Origin: Lamellibrachia satsuma
Lineage: Eukaryota; Annelida; Polychaeta; Sabellida; Siboglinidae
Length of the DNA stretch: 64,000 nucleotides
Direction of reading: 5' to 3'
Assembly (NCBI GenBank): GCA_033239005.1
Contig: BSQZ01000014.1
Coordinates: 3,609,501 to 3,673,500, forward strand
Shown here: positions 24,001 through 36,500 of the stretch, in pieces
Layout: the number at the start of each line of letters is the position of its first letter
Position numbering within the stretch: the stretch's first letter is position 1
Translations under genes and position numbers: made by a program
The notes under the pieces: generated by a model
What the model saw: the letters and a program-made list of their open reading frames with translations, nothing else
Told to the model about the DNA's origin: nothing
Databases searched by the model: none

Positions 24001-27000
24001 CATGTAAGCAATTACAATAATTAGTGTTTACATTATTAATGTTGTACTAAACAACAGCATTACAAGTTACACAAAAATACTGAAAATGTAATTAAAAATA
24101 TGTACCTGTAATTATAACAGAGGTAACATAATACTTACACAGGATGTGCCTCACAAAACAAATAATTACCAATGGACATAAAGGTCATGAAAAAGAGATT
24201 AAAATAGATTAGTGAAGATCCAGAAAATCACTGATGCAGAATCTGTTACTATTATTACTTACCCAGATTGCTAGTTTGGCCTTGTTGCCATCCACTGTTA
24301 TTGTCTTCACCTTGAAGTCCACACCTGCAGTTCACAGTCAGTTATATAACTTATTAAACATTAAACAGTGTTTATTAAATTGTGCAGTGTTCGAAATTAA
24401 GGCCTTTTCTATTGGCGGCCACCAATGCTTCCCACCGATTCAGTTAGCCAAAATGTGCAAGTTATCGGCCCCACCCCACCAATTCATCCGGCGGCCACAG
24501 CTGCGTCAGACTGTATTAGTTATGCACATTACAGTACTTACTAATCTATGCTAATTCAATATAAAATACAATTGTGACTAACTGCTTCTTTCTTGCCAGC
24601 GACAGATCGTTGCCAAGGCAAAGTCCACACATGCAAGGGAAACCCCTCGTATTTGTTACATGGATGCCTATTGGATTCACATTTAATGACGCCAGAATAT
24701 GGGGGAATACCAGGGAATCACCAAAGCAAAGATGGCGGACGAAGTTGCGAGAATCATACAGCTCAAAAATTTTGGAAGGATATTACACCAATTTACTTCA
24801 TCAGTTCATACTGGTGATACTAAGGAGGCAGACAATGCGACTGACTGATAATGTGATACATCTGTGAGTTAACTTTGGAGGCTTCGGTTTGGAGTGAATT
24901 GAGAATGGCATAGATTTTTGCCAGTGTGTTGCCAGTGATACATTCAACAGTTGTAACTGTTTCGCATATAAAATTCACATTGAAATGTTTATAAAATTCA
25001 TTACTTTATTTTAGTGGTCTGCTAGTTATAAGAAATGAACAGCAACATTTGGTTTATATTTATTATATTATTATTTATTCTAATTTAAACAGTGTCTGTT
25101 TTAGTTTTATGCAAACAAATTTTGCTTTATTACGTATACAATATACTTATACATTTTTGTGGGGCCAGTTCAAACCCACCCACCAGGTTAACAAAAAACT
25201 GGGCCAGTTCATATTTTTGCTAATTTCAGACACTGTTGTGTATTGATAAAGGTTAAGTTCTTATATAGCGCGGTATCCAGTCCTTAGGATTGTTCAAAGC
25301 GCTTTACACTTCACCCCTTGGCAGGCCTGTTCATTCCAAGGCCATTTCAACTTCTTTGGGAAGAATTCAGCCATGCTGCAATTATTGCATGATGACTATT
25401 CATTCATATATCCACCACTGTCTGTATTGCCAGGTACTCATTTATACAGCTGAGTGAACTGTGGCAACGTGGGGTGATCAAACTTGCCAAAGGGTCGAAG
25501 CAACAGCAGTGGGATTTGAAACCGGATTCTCTCGATTGAGAGTCCGGCATTCTAACCGGTATGCTATCATGCCCCACGATAGTGTTTATTTACTATTAGA
25601 GGTTCTGAATTACCAAGCCAATCAAATCAACCTTTTATATTTTGATTACGCCAACTGTTCTGGCTTCATTACTTCTAGTAATATTGAACAAAATACAAAC
25701 ATATGCTTCAGTACAGAAATAAAGACAAACCTATTGTGGCTGACAATTCTGGATCAAATGTGTCATCAGTAAATCTCAGGAGCAGACTGCAATGAAAAAA
25801 TAAACATAGACATAATTCACTTCCCAATATCACTGTAAAAAAATACTTATTCATTATTTTTCCAGTAAAGGTAATATTGGCCAGTGTGATTTCATGTAAC
25901 TATCTTGTGCTGTCTGAAAAAGAAATTCTCCTGGAAAACGTACGATTTCAGGACAAAGGATTTTCTGGGGGAATAGATCACGTTGCTAGATCAGAACGGC
26001 AAGGAAGTACCGAAACCACTGGAAGGAAATCATGTCACCACATTAAGTGGACGACATAAGTAATGTTAACTCACAAACATGATAGTTTGTGTATCTCAAT
26101 TTATTTTTGGCCTTCAGATTATATTAATAATTGAGTGTCCGATTCCTGTTATTAATGGTGCTTCATATTTGTATAATATAACCTAACTTAACCCGAATTT
26201 ATCTAGGTGGTTTTCTTAAATGATTTAATTAATTTGGCTTGAACTACTGATTCTGGGGGACTATTCCATGGTTTGGCCACTCAACGGAGAATGTATTTTT
26301 TTCTTATATTTAAGTTTGTCATCTGTGTAAGTAATACTACTAAATAATGTGTCCTTTGCCATGTAATGCTAAGCAATATTGTGAAAAACAGACAATTTTA
26401 CATCAATCTATAAGTGCACATGTGCAATGACAATCTGAGACCGTGACAAAGTTCAGACAAACTGATACTGTGACACAGATAATGTGACTCAATGTTTAAA
26501 GTTCAATCCTGAGAGATGGCCATGTCAGCAATTTCTTAATAATTATATACAACTTGCCAGCTGAAAGTAACAGACATATATAATTTGTCAGAAATATATA
26601 TGTCTTTCAGATCATGTGACACTAAGTCGGAGGTTGCTTCTTCTTTGTGTCTGTCACAGAAGACACCACACGGGGCAGGATGGGGAGGCGTGTCACAGGG
26701 ACATAACAACTTCTGGTTTAGGATAAAAATTTAATATATAAAATGCTATGCCTATGGCTATATGGACACATTTTTATTGTAATTTATTTGTATTGCCTAT
26801 TGTATTGACAAGAGTCAGTGTTTTATTTGGGCAAGTCTGTAAGGTGAACTTGAGGTAGCAACTAATTCCATGACATGTTTATATTAAGAAACATCAACAA
26901 AAGGTCAGTTAACTTTGCGTGGCATTATTTCGGGTCACGTGCACAAATATAGGTCATGTTTACAATTAAATTACTTGCCAATACACATACACAGCAATTT

Positions 27001-27347
27001 GGTACGAACCAACGCACTTATTTGACACTAAATTAAGTATTATTACAAGTGATAGTGGTGGCGTTTGCGCAGAGGATAAAATAGTTCGTTTGTCGAATTA
27101 CGCATAATATACAGACAGTGACTCAACAACAAACCGTATTCCTCCACGAAGTCGGGGATAGACGTCACTAACACAAGAGTTTGAGTCAGTTTGGTAGCTC
27201 TGCGCTTTTGCCTTAGCCTTAGCCTTAGGCCTTAGCTTTGGGTGAACAATCAAATCAACGTTACCCACACACATACCTTGATTTACCAACACCACTCTCT
27301 CCTATGATGAGAATTTTCAAAGTGGTTAGGATTGCCTGATCGTCCAT
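21048..27347 (-). CDS. RAB18: RAB18, small GTPase, complete, 7 exons, 204 residues
   Basis: Rab18 is a prenylated GTPase of the ER and lipid droplets, acting in membrane contact and lipid handling. Exons on the minus strand: 27347-27277, 25786-25731, 24324-24263, 23762-23690, 22929-22811, 21883-21758, 21155-21048. They total 615 bases in consistent phase. The protein starts [19 protein letters not shown], with P-loop GESGVGKS, switch I region [16 protein letters not shown], switch [22 protein letters not shown], guanine-binding NKID and SAK. Human RAB18 (206 residues) starts and runs almost identically, so paralogue choice is firm. The C-terminus reads CGRYCLI, leaving only two residues after the last cysteine where vertebrate Rab18 has a four-residue CaaX-type end. 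Intron 4 holds a 72-bp array copied from the exon 5 splice site. Confidence 0.95.
22158..22375. mobile_element. MITE-like dispersed repeat, RAB18 intron 5
   Basis: It opens with aaggcccgtttacacgg, the end sequence shared with the repeats at 20390-20760 and 58345-58655, and includes similar tgtttagacac and tgattatct blocks. The right end is unclear. Confidence 0.4.
22913..23344. repeat. 72-bp minisatellite, 6 copies, copied from the RAB18 exon 5 splice junction
   Basis: gctgctgac starts at 22913, 22985, 23057, 23129, 23201 and 23273, an exact 72-base period. The first unit includes the last 17 bases of genuine exon 5 (plus-strand order) and its acceptor; the other five lie wholly in intron 4. 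On the minus strand each has an acceptor (TTCCAG or TTTCAG), then TGTATGAYGTCAGCAGC, an in-frame TGA in the exon 5 phase, and 44 bases after the acceptor a GTGAGT donor. Confidence 0.9.
25258..25575 (-). mobile_element. tRNA-derived SINE, family 1, full length
   Basis: This is the reverse-oriented sister of 15993-16316. The head reads ggggcatgatagcataccgg on the minus strand, with the same ctatataagaa-type tail at the low end. It sits in RAB18 intron 2. Confidence 0.75.
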
Positions 27348-27625
27348 TGTGTTATACACATGCCAGTAAGAAGCAGAAACGTGTCTTTACGTTGGCTTGA
27401 CTAGAAGCAAACTACGACGTTCCAGCTTTGACGTCTGACACATCAGAAGGCGCTGAAAGAAACACCACGTCATCAGTTTGTGTGTACCACGTTTGTAAAC
27501 CGCACGTTCATTGGTGAATTTATCACTTCCTCTTGTTGACCCAATTTATGAGCGGGAACTATAAACACCGTTAGAAAGACGGTCCTAGAAAGTAACAAAT
27601 TGAGATTTTGTCTGGTTCTTGAATC
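27348..27625. promoter_or_regulatory. presumptive bidirectional promoter of RAB18 and SPC25
   Basis: The RAB18 start codon (27347, minus) and the SPC25 unit (plus) diverge from here. Visible motifs are an inverted CCAAT box (ATTGG, 27510), a direct CCAAT (27541), an ETS-type acttcc (27525), an E2F-type gcgggaa (27552) and a CHR-like cttgaa (27618). Paired CCAAT boxes with E2F or CHR elements are typical of cell-cycle genes such as kinetochore subunits. Transcription starts were not observed. Confidence 0.45.
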
Positions 27626-27679
27626 ATGATGAGCGTGCATTCTGAGGCAGAACACAGGCCAGATGCGGATTCTAGATTG
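27626..27679 (+). CDS. SPC25: candidate first coding exon of SPC25
   Basis: The next exon (28285) lacks a methionine near its start and needs a phase-0 partner. An open stretch from ATGATG at 27626 to a weak gtttgt donor after 27679 gives MMSVHSEAEHRPDADSRL in phase 0. It does not clearly match known SPC25 N-termini. The alternative is an unspliced start at ATG 28255. Confidence 0.25.
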
Positions 27680-28211
27680 GTTTGTTTTATTGTTCACATC
27701 TGCATGTTCACCCGACCTGTGAAATCGGACTCAGTCCCTATTTTAAGACGGAATCGTAGTCACAAATTTGCCTCTATAATCAGTCTCACAAGTGTGTCTA
27801 CATGGACAGTTTTTGTTTTATTACGTTGTATGACATAATTGAACACAAATCACTTCCGTAAACAGGCCTTAATATATTTTGCTCACTAACAATCAAGCCT
27901 TGAATAAAATTATAATTAGTACTTATTATTAAAAATTTGACTTATGTGCCTCTTTTGCACATGAACATGTAAGACATTTTCAGGATTTCACGTCTGACCA
28001 GTCACATGAAATATTTTTTTTTAGTTTCAACTTTTCAACACTCGGCAAATTCTATTAATTTTTAACTAAGTATCGATGACAAATTCCGACATGCGTGTAT
28101 TGTGGATACCAGATATGATGGCCTCATGACCTCGTCCAACTAATCAGTCTTCAGAATATTTGAATCTCGTTGGTACATATATGCATAAATATTATATATA
28201 TTATATAATTA

Positions 28212-28268
28212 TAGTTAACACACACTGATAATATGATATATATATTATATATCAGTGTGTGTTAACTA
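28212..28268. repeat. inverted repeat next to the SPC25 splice acceptor
   Basis: The arms tagttaacacacactgata (28212-28230) and tatcagtgtgtgttaacta (28250-28268) are exact complements, with an AT-rich loop of 19 bases. The right arm ends 16 bases before the SPC25 exon at 28285. Confidence 0.9.
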
Positions 28269-28284
28269 CAATATTGTGTTTCAG

Positions 28285-30290
28285 AAGGCCTGGTCGTCGG
28301 GACGTCTCTTTGACGAAGCCGCTGCTCTGGAGTCATTACAGAGCACACTGCGTGAGATCAAAGATAAAGTGATCCGTCAGTGGGCCGGGGTCGAACTTCA
28401 ACAGTCTCTCAAGAATGCTACAGACACACACGAGGCAAACATTACCAAACTGAGAGGTACATTCTACATAATGACAATCACACAGTCCTTCATCAAAACT
28501 GATAGATGATGACTCGTTTTGTAAAATAGAAGAATAGGAATAGAAGAACCTTGAGTTTCTCGGTTCAGGGTCGATATCACGTTATCCAGTTAGACTTATC
28601 TCTGCTGCAGTTTTGGACACTTTTGATTCAGTGTGATCATTTTTATACAATTACATTACATTAATGTCCGAGATTGCAGGAAATGGCCTTAGATGCTAAA
28701 CATTCTGGTTCCCTTAGGCTTAGTTTAGTGGTTTGGATGCCGAGAAATGCTTAATAGCTACAATTGTCTTAAAAAGAACAACATGAAGAACCCCTTGTAT
28801 TATTTAACATTAGCTTGAATCAATATAAATCTTAGTTGCCTGAACTTAATCTTTTTTCAATCCAGTGGCAGCCTACATTTTGTTTTGTTGTGAGCTGTTG
28901 TGTCAGTAGTCTGTCTAGAAACGTTTCTTCCTTATCAGCACTCAGATTCAGTCGGATGGCATCAGTATGCATTGGATAGATTTTGACAGCGCATTTTCTG
29001 GTCTGTGTCTTCAGGGATACTGGCTTCTGCTCATGATACACTTAATCGACTCAACTCGCAAGAAGAAACTAACAAAAAAGGTAAAGGTTTTACAGTTTTA
29101 CAGACTACTAAAGTCTATGAACTATTACAAAATGTGCTCTTCCAATATCCATTCTTGATAGATGATACATAAACACCGCAAAGAGTTTATTTGAATCCTC
29201 CAACCCAATACAGATTGAGATTTCATAGGACTAACATTTGTATTTTCTTGTTGCTGTTTAATGCACCCGACATTGCTCCAATTCACTCAGCTGTATAAAT
29301 GTGTAACTGGTCACTGTGAGGAGAGTTAACATGCGATACACTGGGTCGTAAACAAGGAGAATGTGAATTCTCATCAACTTACCTCAATAAAATAGGGATT
29401 ACAATAAATAAATAAATGGACTAGAAATATAGTTTACTCAGAAATATAGTTTACTGAAGTAATATAGTTTACTCAGAAATGTAGTTTACACAGAAATATA
29501 GTTTATTCAGAAATATAGTTTACTCATAAGTTTTCTTTATTCAAAAATATAGTTCACTTGGAAGTAAAATTATTAATATTATAGTGTACTTGGAAATAAT
29601 ATAGTTCTCTCGGAAATAGAGTTTACTCAAAAATATAGTTTACTCAGAAATATAGAACTTTACTATGCAGAAATGTAGTTTACTCATAAATATGGTTCAC
29701 TCAGTTTTCTGTATACCTAGTCTAAACATAGATTTAATATTTATTTCTGATGACTATTCCTCTGTTTGTATCCAACCAGTGGTCGGCGAGCGCATTGAAG
29801 AGCTGCAAAGCCTGCAGGTGGCGCTGGAGGCAGTCCAGCAGCAGATGGATGATGCATTGTTACAGAAGGAGAAGAACGAAGAACTCATGCTCAGGCTGAA
29901 GACAGAGAACAAGAAATACAAGCAGAGTTAGTCTCAACTGTTTGCCATATACAGCCACTGCAAATTTTCTCAAGTTTTTTTAAATGTAATTTATTCATTT
30001 TGTATCATCAATTTTAATAATGCTCTAATTATGACTTCAGTATTTTATGTTTTTTATTCTAATTTAAATAGTTTCAACCATTTTTCTTACTGTATGTCAG
30101 TGGTATGGGGCGATTAATTTAACTTAATTGTTAACTTGCAAAAGCTAAGTTTAGGCCAACCTAAACTTAGCTAGTTAACTTATGATGGTTAACTTAACTT
30201 GTAGTGAAATTAATTGTCAGTTAACTTATTTTTTACAAATTAATTATATTAGTGTCATCCACATCACATGCGCGCGCACGCACACACGCG

Positions 30291-30321
<31 letters not shown>

Positions 30322-33300
30322 AGGACATTGGCTCAGTGGGTAGCACTAGGAGTTTTAATGTGTTTATAAGATGTACAGCCGGTCAACTATACAGACATCA
30401 AGAGTGACATTGTTGATCAACTGCACCATCATCATCTCAGCCATAGCCCGTGGGGGCTGTGACTGCTATTTCTTGTAATTTCCAGTAATCTCTGCAGTAT
30501 GCCTCCAGTCGTCCACTGCCTCACATTGTTTATCCAGGCGGTTCGTCTTCTTCCTGGTTTGTTTTATCTTTGACTTCACCTTCAATTGATGTTAAAACCA
30601 GACTTTTGCTTCGTCTTTTCCAGTGTCCGCATTTTGATATTTTTTGTCGTTTTGACCGGCTGCACATCCTATAAACTCCAAATTTACATGTAGTGCAAGT
30701 CAATTTAATCATTAACCTAACTAGTTAACTTTCAAAATACACGCCTAATATACATGCCTAATGCATTACACATATTTCTAGATCTTGTATTTATTTCAGA
30801 TTGGTACATTTATTTGTTGGATTACTTACTATTTTATCATTATTTAATTATGTAAAACAGTTTTAACATTTTAAGGACATTGCACTTTGTAAGAATTATA
30901 TTGAACGCAGCAGCAAAAGAAGTTTATTTATATTAATATTTGATTATTGTTAACCATCTACTAATTTGAATTCTTTTCAAAATACAATAATTACCATTTT
31001 TTACACCTTGACCTACTTGTACAGTGCAAGTTACCAAGGAGACGAGTGTGGCGGAGGTTAAGAAAGAGCTAGACAAGGCGGCTGATTGGTGCAGATCACG
31101 CTTTGCTCTGCAGCTCAAGAAAGTCTCAGGTATGTGATAGCCGTCAGGAAACTGAAGTTACCCTACTTTAAAGCTTATAGTTTTCTACCAAGCAATCAGG
31201 GTTGGAATCAATTGCAATTGCGTAATCTATAATTAATTAGAATTTAATTGATTTTTTAGATCAACGTAATTGTAAGTGAACTTTTATGAGGTTGTGTATT
31301 GTAATTGACCATTGTATAATTAACAGTAGTAATTGACAATTGTATAATTAACAGTTGTAATTGACAACTGTATAATTAACAATTGTAATTGACCATTGTA
31401 TAATTAACAGTTGTAATTGACCAGTGTATAATTAACAGTTGTAATTTTACCCAACCCTGACAGCAAGAATGCATGAATTTACATAAAAATTAGTAAAACT
31501 GTTTAAAAATAAGCAATAATGGTATGTGTAATCTTTTTATAAACAGTGTAGTTGTACTCAACCTAAAAACTATTGACCCTTTATAATATATTTTAATCGA
31601 TTTTTGAAGTGCTGTAATTAAACGTTTATGATGCTGTGTAGTTGGCCATTGTAATTGAAACCAACCATGGTAATAATCCAGTAGTTTCTTGAACCAGAAT
31701 AGTGTTACTTTAATTGTTTGAAAATGCAACTCATGGCTTTGCCTAATAGTGACACACAAAATTGGCTCCGTTCAACTCAAAGCATCCGCAGCACAGCCAG
31801 TTTGGATGGATTATCATTCATTTGTAAATTGTTGTTTTGTGTGCTCCTCTTCAACAGAAGGGTTTGTGTATTTTGTACACAAACATCCAACATTTTGTAT
31901 GGTTGGCATGCTTCTATAACAGGCAAGACACATTTTGTGTAAATTTTAAGTTTCATTGTTTCTCAAAGTATAGAGTATTCTGGCTTCCAATTTATGGAGA
32001 TTACTGAGATATTTAGGAGAGGAGTGTAGAAAATATGTAGTATACGTAAAAAATATGTAGTTTGTCTATATTTTGGAAGTTTCTTAGGGTTAAAAAAAAC
32101 AGACAGCTGGTTTTAAAACTGAAAATGTAATTGAGAAAATTTTTTGCACAAGTCTCTACAAGACAGCCTGTTTAAACTAGTACCAGTACTAGTTGTTTTA
32201 AAACGATAATTCGGTGGCAGTTTTCACCAAAAATTCACTGCAGCAGTTATTGTTATGGAAATATTTTCCTCTGAAAATTCACACTGCACTTATTGTTATG
32301 GAAATATTTTCCACTGAAAATTCACACTGCACTCATGGTTATACATCTTTGTAACATCTCTCCCCCATACAGGTGGCCGCCTCCAGTTAGTGTTCACATG
32401 CATCGACTACAAAGACCCAATGAAACCTTATTACTTCTCTGTCAAAGTCAACGAAGATCGCTCATATTCCGGTGTGTTCACTTTTTATATTTACGAAAAA
32501 TAACTGATACACAGCTTGTTGGGGTTTTAATTTTTTATCTCAAGTTACATCTAAATTTACAATACAACTACTTCAACTGTTGACTTTGAATTGATTATAG
32601 ATTATTGATTTTGCCTCACCCTTTATGATGGTGATGTAACTCTGAGCTCTGCTTACATCAGATATAACCATTTTAGAAATGTTTTATATATTGGGGCAGA
32701 TTATTATCTACATGTCGTACGAATAGAGTGCCAGTGATTTTGGGATGATAGCCCCTTTCAAGATATCTTTTGGGATGATATCCCCCTTTCGGGATATCTT
32801 TTGGGATGCTATCCCTTTCAGGATATATTTTGTGAAGATATCCCCTTTCGGGATATCTTTTGTGACAATATCCCCTTTTGGGGTATATTTTTTGATGGTA
32901 TACCCTTTCAGGAAATCTTTTGCGCCTTAAAATTTATATGAAAAGGGCAAATGTTCAGAGTATGACACTTCTGCTGCGCACCGGCTTAAATTTCTAGTTA
33001 CCGGTTGGTAGCATTTGTATGTGACAGTGACGGAAGGATCCCTGGGTACGAAGACAAGTCCAGTTTGTTGGGGCGACAAAAGGCAGGAAGCATCTTCAAC
33101 ATTAATTTTCTTGAAGCAAAATTGTAGGATTTGACGAAAACACTTCTACAAGTCAGTGACAGGACAAAGATCAAAGTGGACAGTTTTTAATTAACTGAAT
33201 CATAATTTTACACACAGGAGTTGCCCGACTTATTTTTAGCATTGGTTTCCTGTTGTATTTAATGACAGTTATGTTTTTGTTCTGCAGTCTCTGACTGTGT

Positions 33301-33406
33301 GCCGCCAATCTCCGACTTGGATGAGCTCGTGAAGAAATTGAACGACACAAACAACTTTCGCTCCTTTGTCATTGTCGTCAGGCAGCGATTCAAGGTCGTC
33401 ACGTAG
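28285..33406 (+). CDS. SPC25: SPC25, NDC80-complex kinetochore subunit (first exon uncertain)
   Basis: Spc25 pairs with Spc24 at the centromere-proximal end of the NDC80 complex, linking microtubules to the inner kinetochore. Exons: 28285-28456, 29015-29080, 29780-29926, 31025-31129, 32373-32471, 33288-33406; 708 bases in consistent phase, 235 codons plus stop. Exons 1-3 encode a charged helical coiled coil (GRLFDEAAALESLQ; IEELQSLQVALEAVQQQMD). Exon 4 carries the linker KKELDKAADWCRSRFALQL. Exons 5-6 encode the RWD-like globular domain, with GGRLQLVFTCIDYKDP, YYFSVKVNEDRSYSVSD and TNNFRSFVIVVRQRF, closely parallel to vertebrate SPC25. The human protein is about 224 residues, so little is missing at the N-terminus. 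Confidence 0.9.
29420..29690. repeat. 16-18-bp degenerate tandem repeat (aaatatagtttactcag)
   Basis: About a dozen imperfect copies lie in the SPC25 intron, ending some 90 bases before the exon at 29780. Confidence 0.8.
30268..30317. repeat. (CA)n / (CG)(CA) microsatellite
   Basis: Alternating gcgcgcac and cacaca dinucleotides in an SPC25 intron. Confidence 0.9.
31265..31445. repeat. 28-bp AT-rich tandem repeat, about 6 copies
   Basis: The unit is gtaattgaccattgtataattaacagtt with single-base variants. Confidence 0.85.
32737..32925. repeat. 30-bp tandem repeat, about 6 copies
   Basis: The unit is gggatgatatccccctttcgggatatcttt with variants. Its length keeps a 61-codon plus-strand frame open by chance, with repeated ISPF. 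It is intronic in SPC25. Confidence 0.85.
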
Positions 33407-33554
33407 TCTATTCAAGGTCATCACGTAGACATTACTGCTAGAATCCGGCTACCAACACAACTATTCAAGCGCCATATCAAAACATCAATGTGCAACATTG
33501 CATGTAATTGATCTCATTTGTTTGAGATGGCCCCTTACTCATGACAACAATAAA
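33407..33554 (+). terminator. SPC25: SPC25 3' UTR with polyadenylation signal
   Basis: AATAAA lies at 33549-33554, about 145 bases after the stop. The UTR starts with a copy of the last coding bases (caaggtcatcacgtag after caaggtcgtcacgtag). Confidence 0.5.
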
Positions 33555-36500
33555 GTAATTAGTCATTAGGTACTATCTAGGGCAAGACCATAAACTAAAC
33601 CATCCACTACTCACACATAATATATGTTTTCTAATTGTGGGGAACGTGTCACATGGAAAATTATTTCAGTCAATTTGGAATGTGTTCTGATGTTTGTTGA
33701 TGGGTACTTTTTGTGTAAAAAGTACTAATTTGTCTTTTTCCAAGGGCGTCATAAAAATGGTTGCAGTATTTAAATGTACCACAATAGTTTTTATCTTAAA
33801 ATCAGATTAAATAACAAATTGTATCTATTGTAGCATCTTGTCCGGGCATATCACTTGTATTAGCAATTGTTGTGGGTAATACAGTGTTTGCTGTTTTAAT
33901 GTGGTATAATATGGTTAAAGGTTTGTTAAGAAATTCTGATGCAAAAATCTGCTAATAGCATTAGAAGATTTTATTCCTAGTAACTTCCAACCAACTTTTC
34001 GCTTAGTTTTAGAACATTAGAAAAATCACAAAAATATGCATTATGTACAGAATGCTATTAGTTACACACTATAATATTATTATTCTGACTTTTTTGTAAA
34101 CTTAAAAATAGTATTTTGCTACAAATTGGTGAAGTTTGGTTTTTAAATGTGCATGGTGCACAATGCCTTGGCAAGTGGTCTGGACAAAATGATAATTACG
34201 GTTTCCCACATTGAGTAATACATAAGGCGACATGTTCAGCGCATTCACTAGATGGCAGCACAGGACATCACATTTACCAAACAAGGCCAGTAGAACACAA
34301 TTGGAGTCATGCCTCGGTGTGTTACACATGAATGTAGGGCATAAGTTTGGATATAGGATGTTTTAAAAATTTCATACATTCTGACATGAGTGCATTTGTG
34401 CACGGACATTACCAGGTTTGCTAGTGGAAGCTGTTGAGAGTGAAATGGTGGATTTTTAAATGATTTTAATAGGCGGAAGGATATTTGTGATTTTTTTGGC
34501 CACTAGACACGTGCATTGTAATTCGTGCCAATATTGGTAAAATTGAGGGGTATCGCACATACCGGCATATTACTAGAGTTAGAAATGTCTAATATTGACA
34601 AAACTCGACCAGCATGTCAGTGGGATGATGACAGCGGCTGGTAAAAACTTTTAGAATTTTTGATGGTCATGTTTTCTTATAATTATGCAAAACGTTACCA
34701 TGGCCACCAATGGGAAATGAATTTTTTGCTTTCTTGATGTAGTGCTCCCTTTACAGCTGTTCACACCTAAACTGGGATTGGTGTTGTGCGTGACATTGGC
34801 AGTGAGTCAGAAGTAAAATAAGTGATGAAAGGTGGTCCAAAATGAGGACAATAAAAAAGTGAATAAAAACAAAGGGTGGAACTATATACAGAAACTTGTT
34901 AATTTTAGAGGTGTGGACACTGTGCAAGGGTTGCATTTTTCACACAGGAAGGCCGGCAGTGATGGGATGACGTGTAGAACAGCAGGTGGTGGTAGTCTGT
35001 TCCATATGGATACTGTCCTGATATAGATGCTTGTTTGATCAAGCGACATGTGTAGAGCGAGTCCCAGTTTAGTTGGTTAATGAGGGGAGTGACAGGTTTC
35101 TTTTCGGTAGCCAGAAAGAACAGTGTTTCTTTGTATTTGTTCTAATCGGTTAATTTTTGTTGCTGTGTTGGGGTTCCACACTTCACTGATACATTCAATT
35201 TGGGGACGGACAAGAGTTTGGTAGGCTGTCACAGAAATCTCAATTTATTAATTCAACAGGAGTATGTATGTAATAATTCAACAGGAGTATGTATGTTCAA
35301 AGCAGTGTTATTATATTCACCTCCGACTCAGAAAGTATAACGATATCATAGGAATAACAGCAAGGCTACAAATTAAGTTGGGGATAGATCACTAATTTAC
35401 TTCCAGGTTCATGTTATTCGAATGAAGTGCCAGTGATTTTGAAAAAAAATTTTTTGCTGCCTGTAAAATGTTTAGCAACATATGCGCCAGTGACTGATTT
35501 TGAGGTGGTACTTCTTTTTGGCAAGTTTTCACTCCTTAGAAAATAAAATTTTAAAGAGGATGCTGTAGGATCCCTCGTGCATGAAGATATGATGTAGTTG
35601 TTTTGACGCCATTTCATCGGGAGGTTCTTGTATATTCTATTACTATTACGAATAAATATCACAGCTGATTTTTAGAATGTTAAAAAAATAATTTGCAAAC
35701 ATTATTAATTGCCATGCAGTGGGAAGATAATAAATAAAGTTTCCGTGGGGATATAGCCGGGGAAACCTTGTACAGGAAGAACCAAGACACGGACTGCTAA
35801 TCCCACTACCTTTTATACAGTCTGTGTACAAAATAAATGTCATCACAAAACCAAAGACAACACACGTAACACAACACGACTGGCTTCACAGCATCTTGTG
35901 CAAGCATGGTCCAAGCATGGTCATACTGTCCTAGGAAACACATCAAAACCAAGAAATGGAGCAGCTCACCAGGGTGAAATCCCTGACAATTTTCCATTTA
36001 TGGAACTGCATCAGTCATAAATCTGGATAAATAAATATAAATCATTAATCTGGTTGACATGAATATCGTCTCTTTCTGTTACAGCTTATTCGTATCCATA
36101 AAAATAGAGATTTTCAGCTATATAAAGTTACTGTTTTTCATGCAACGGAATTACTGCCTTGACACCTTTATGTACATCAAGCCTTTTTCTGTGCACGTGG
36201 AAGCTGTGACGACCCAATGCATACTTGCGTGCGCGATTCTCAAGTGGGCGTTTCGCTTTAACATAATATATATTTACATTTGGTGGTGCCCCCTGGTCCG
36301 TGCAATACCACACATCAGACAGGTAAGAGTTGGGAGTGCCACAGGTTGCTACGGCAACGTGGTGAAGTCGACTACGACCACTACAAACATTCAACATGCT
36401 GCGTTCGGGGAAACAACACAGCAAAACCAAACTTCTCAAAACCAAAAAATTTCATTTACAACTGTGTAAACATTTACATCATACAATCGTGTAAACATTT

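Noticed and set aside
24574..24867. Plus-strand frames of 74-97 codons in RAB18 intron 2
   Set aside because: Two overlapping frames with no recognisable domain and no chaining exons; more likely decayed repeat sequence.
36059..36469. 136-codon plus-strand frame with a strong internal CAG|gtaaga donor
   Set aside because: Protein-like only in short stretches, the opposite strand is equally open, and no exon upstream or downstream links to it. Kept only as a note on the gene-free stretch.
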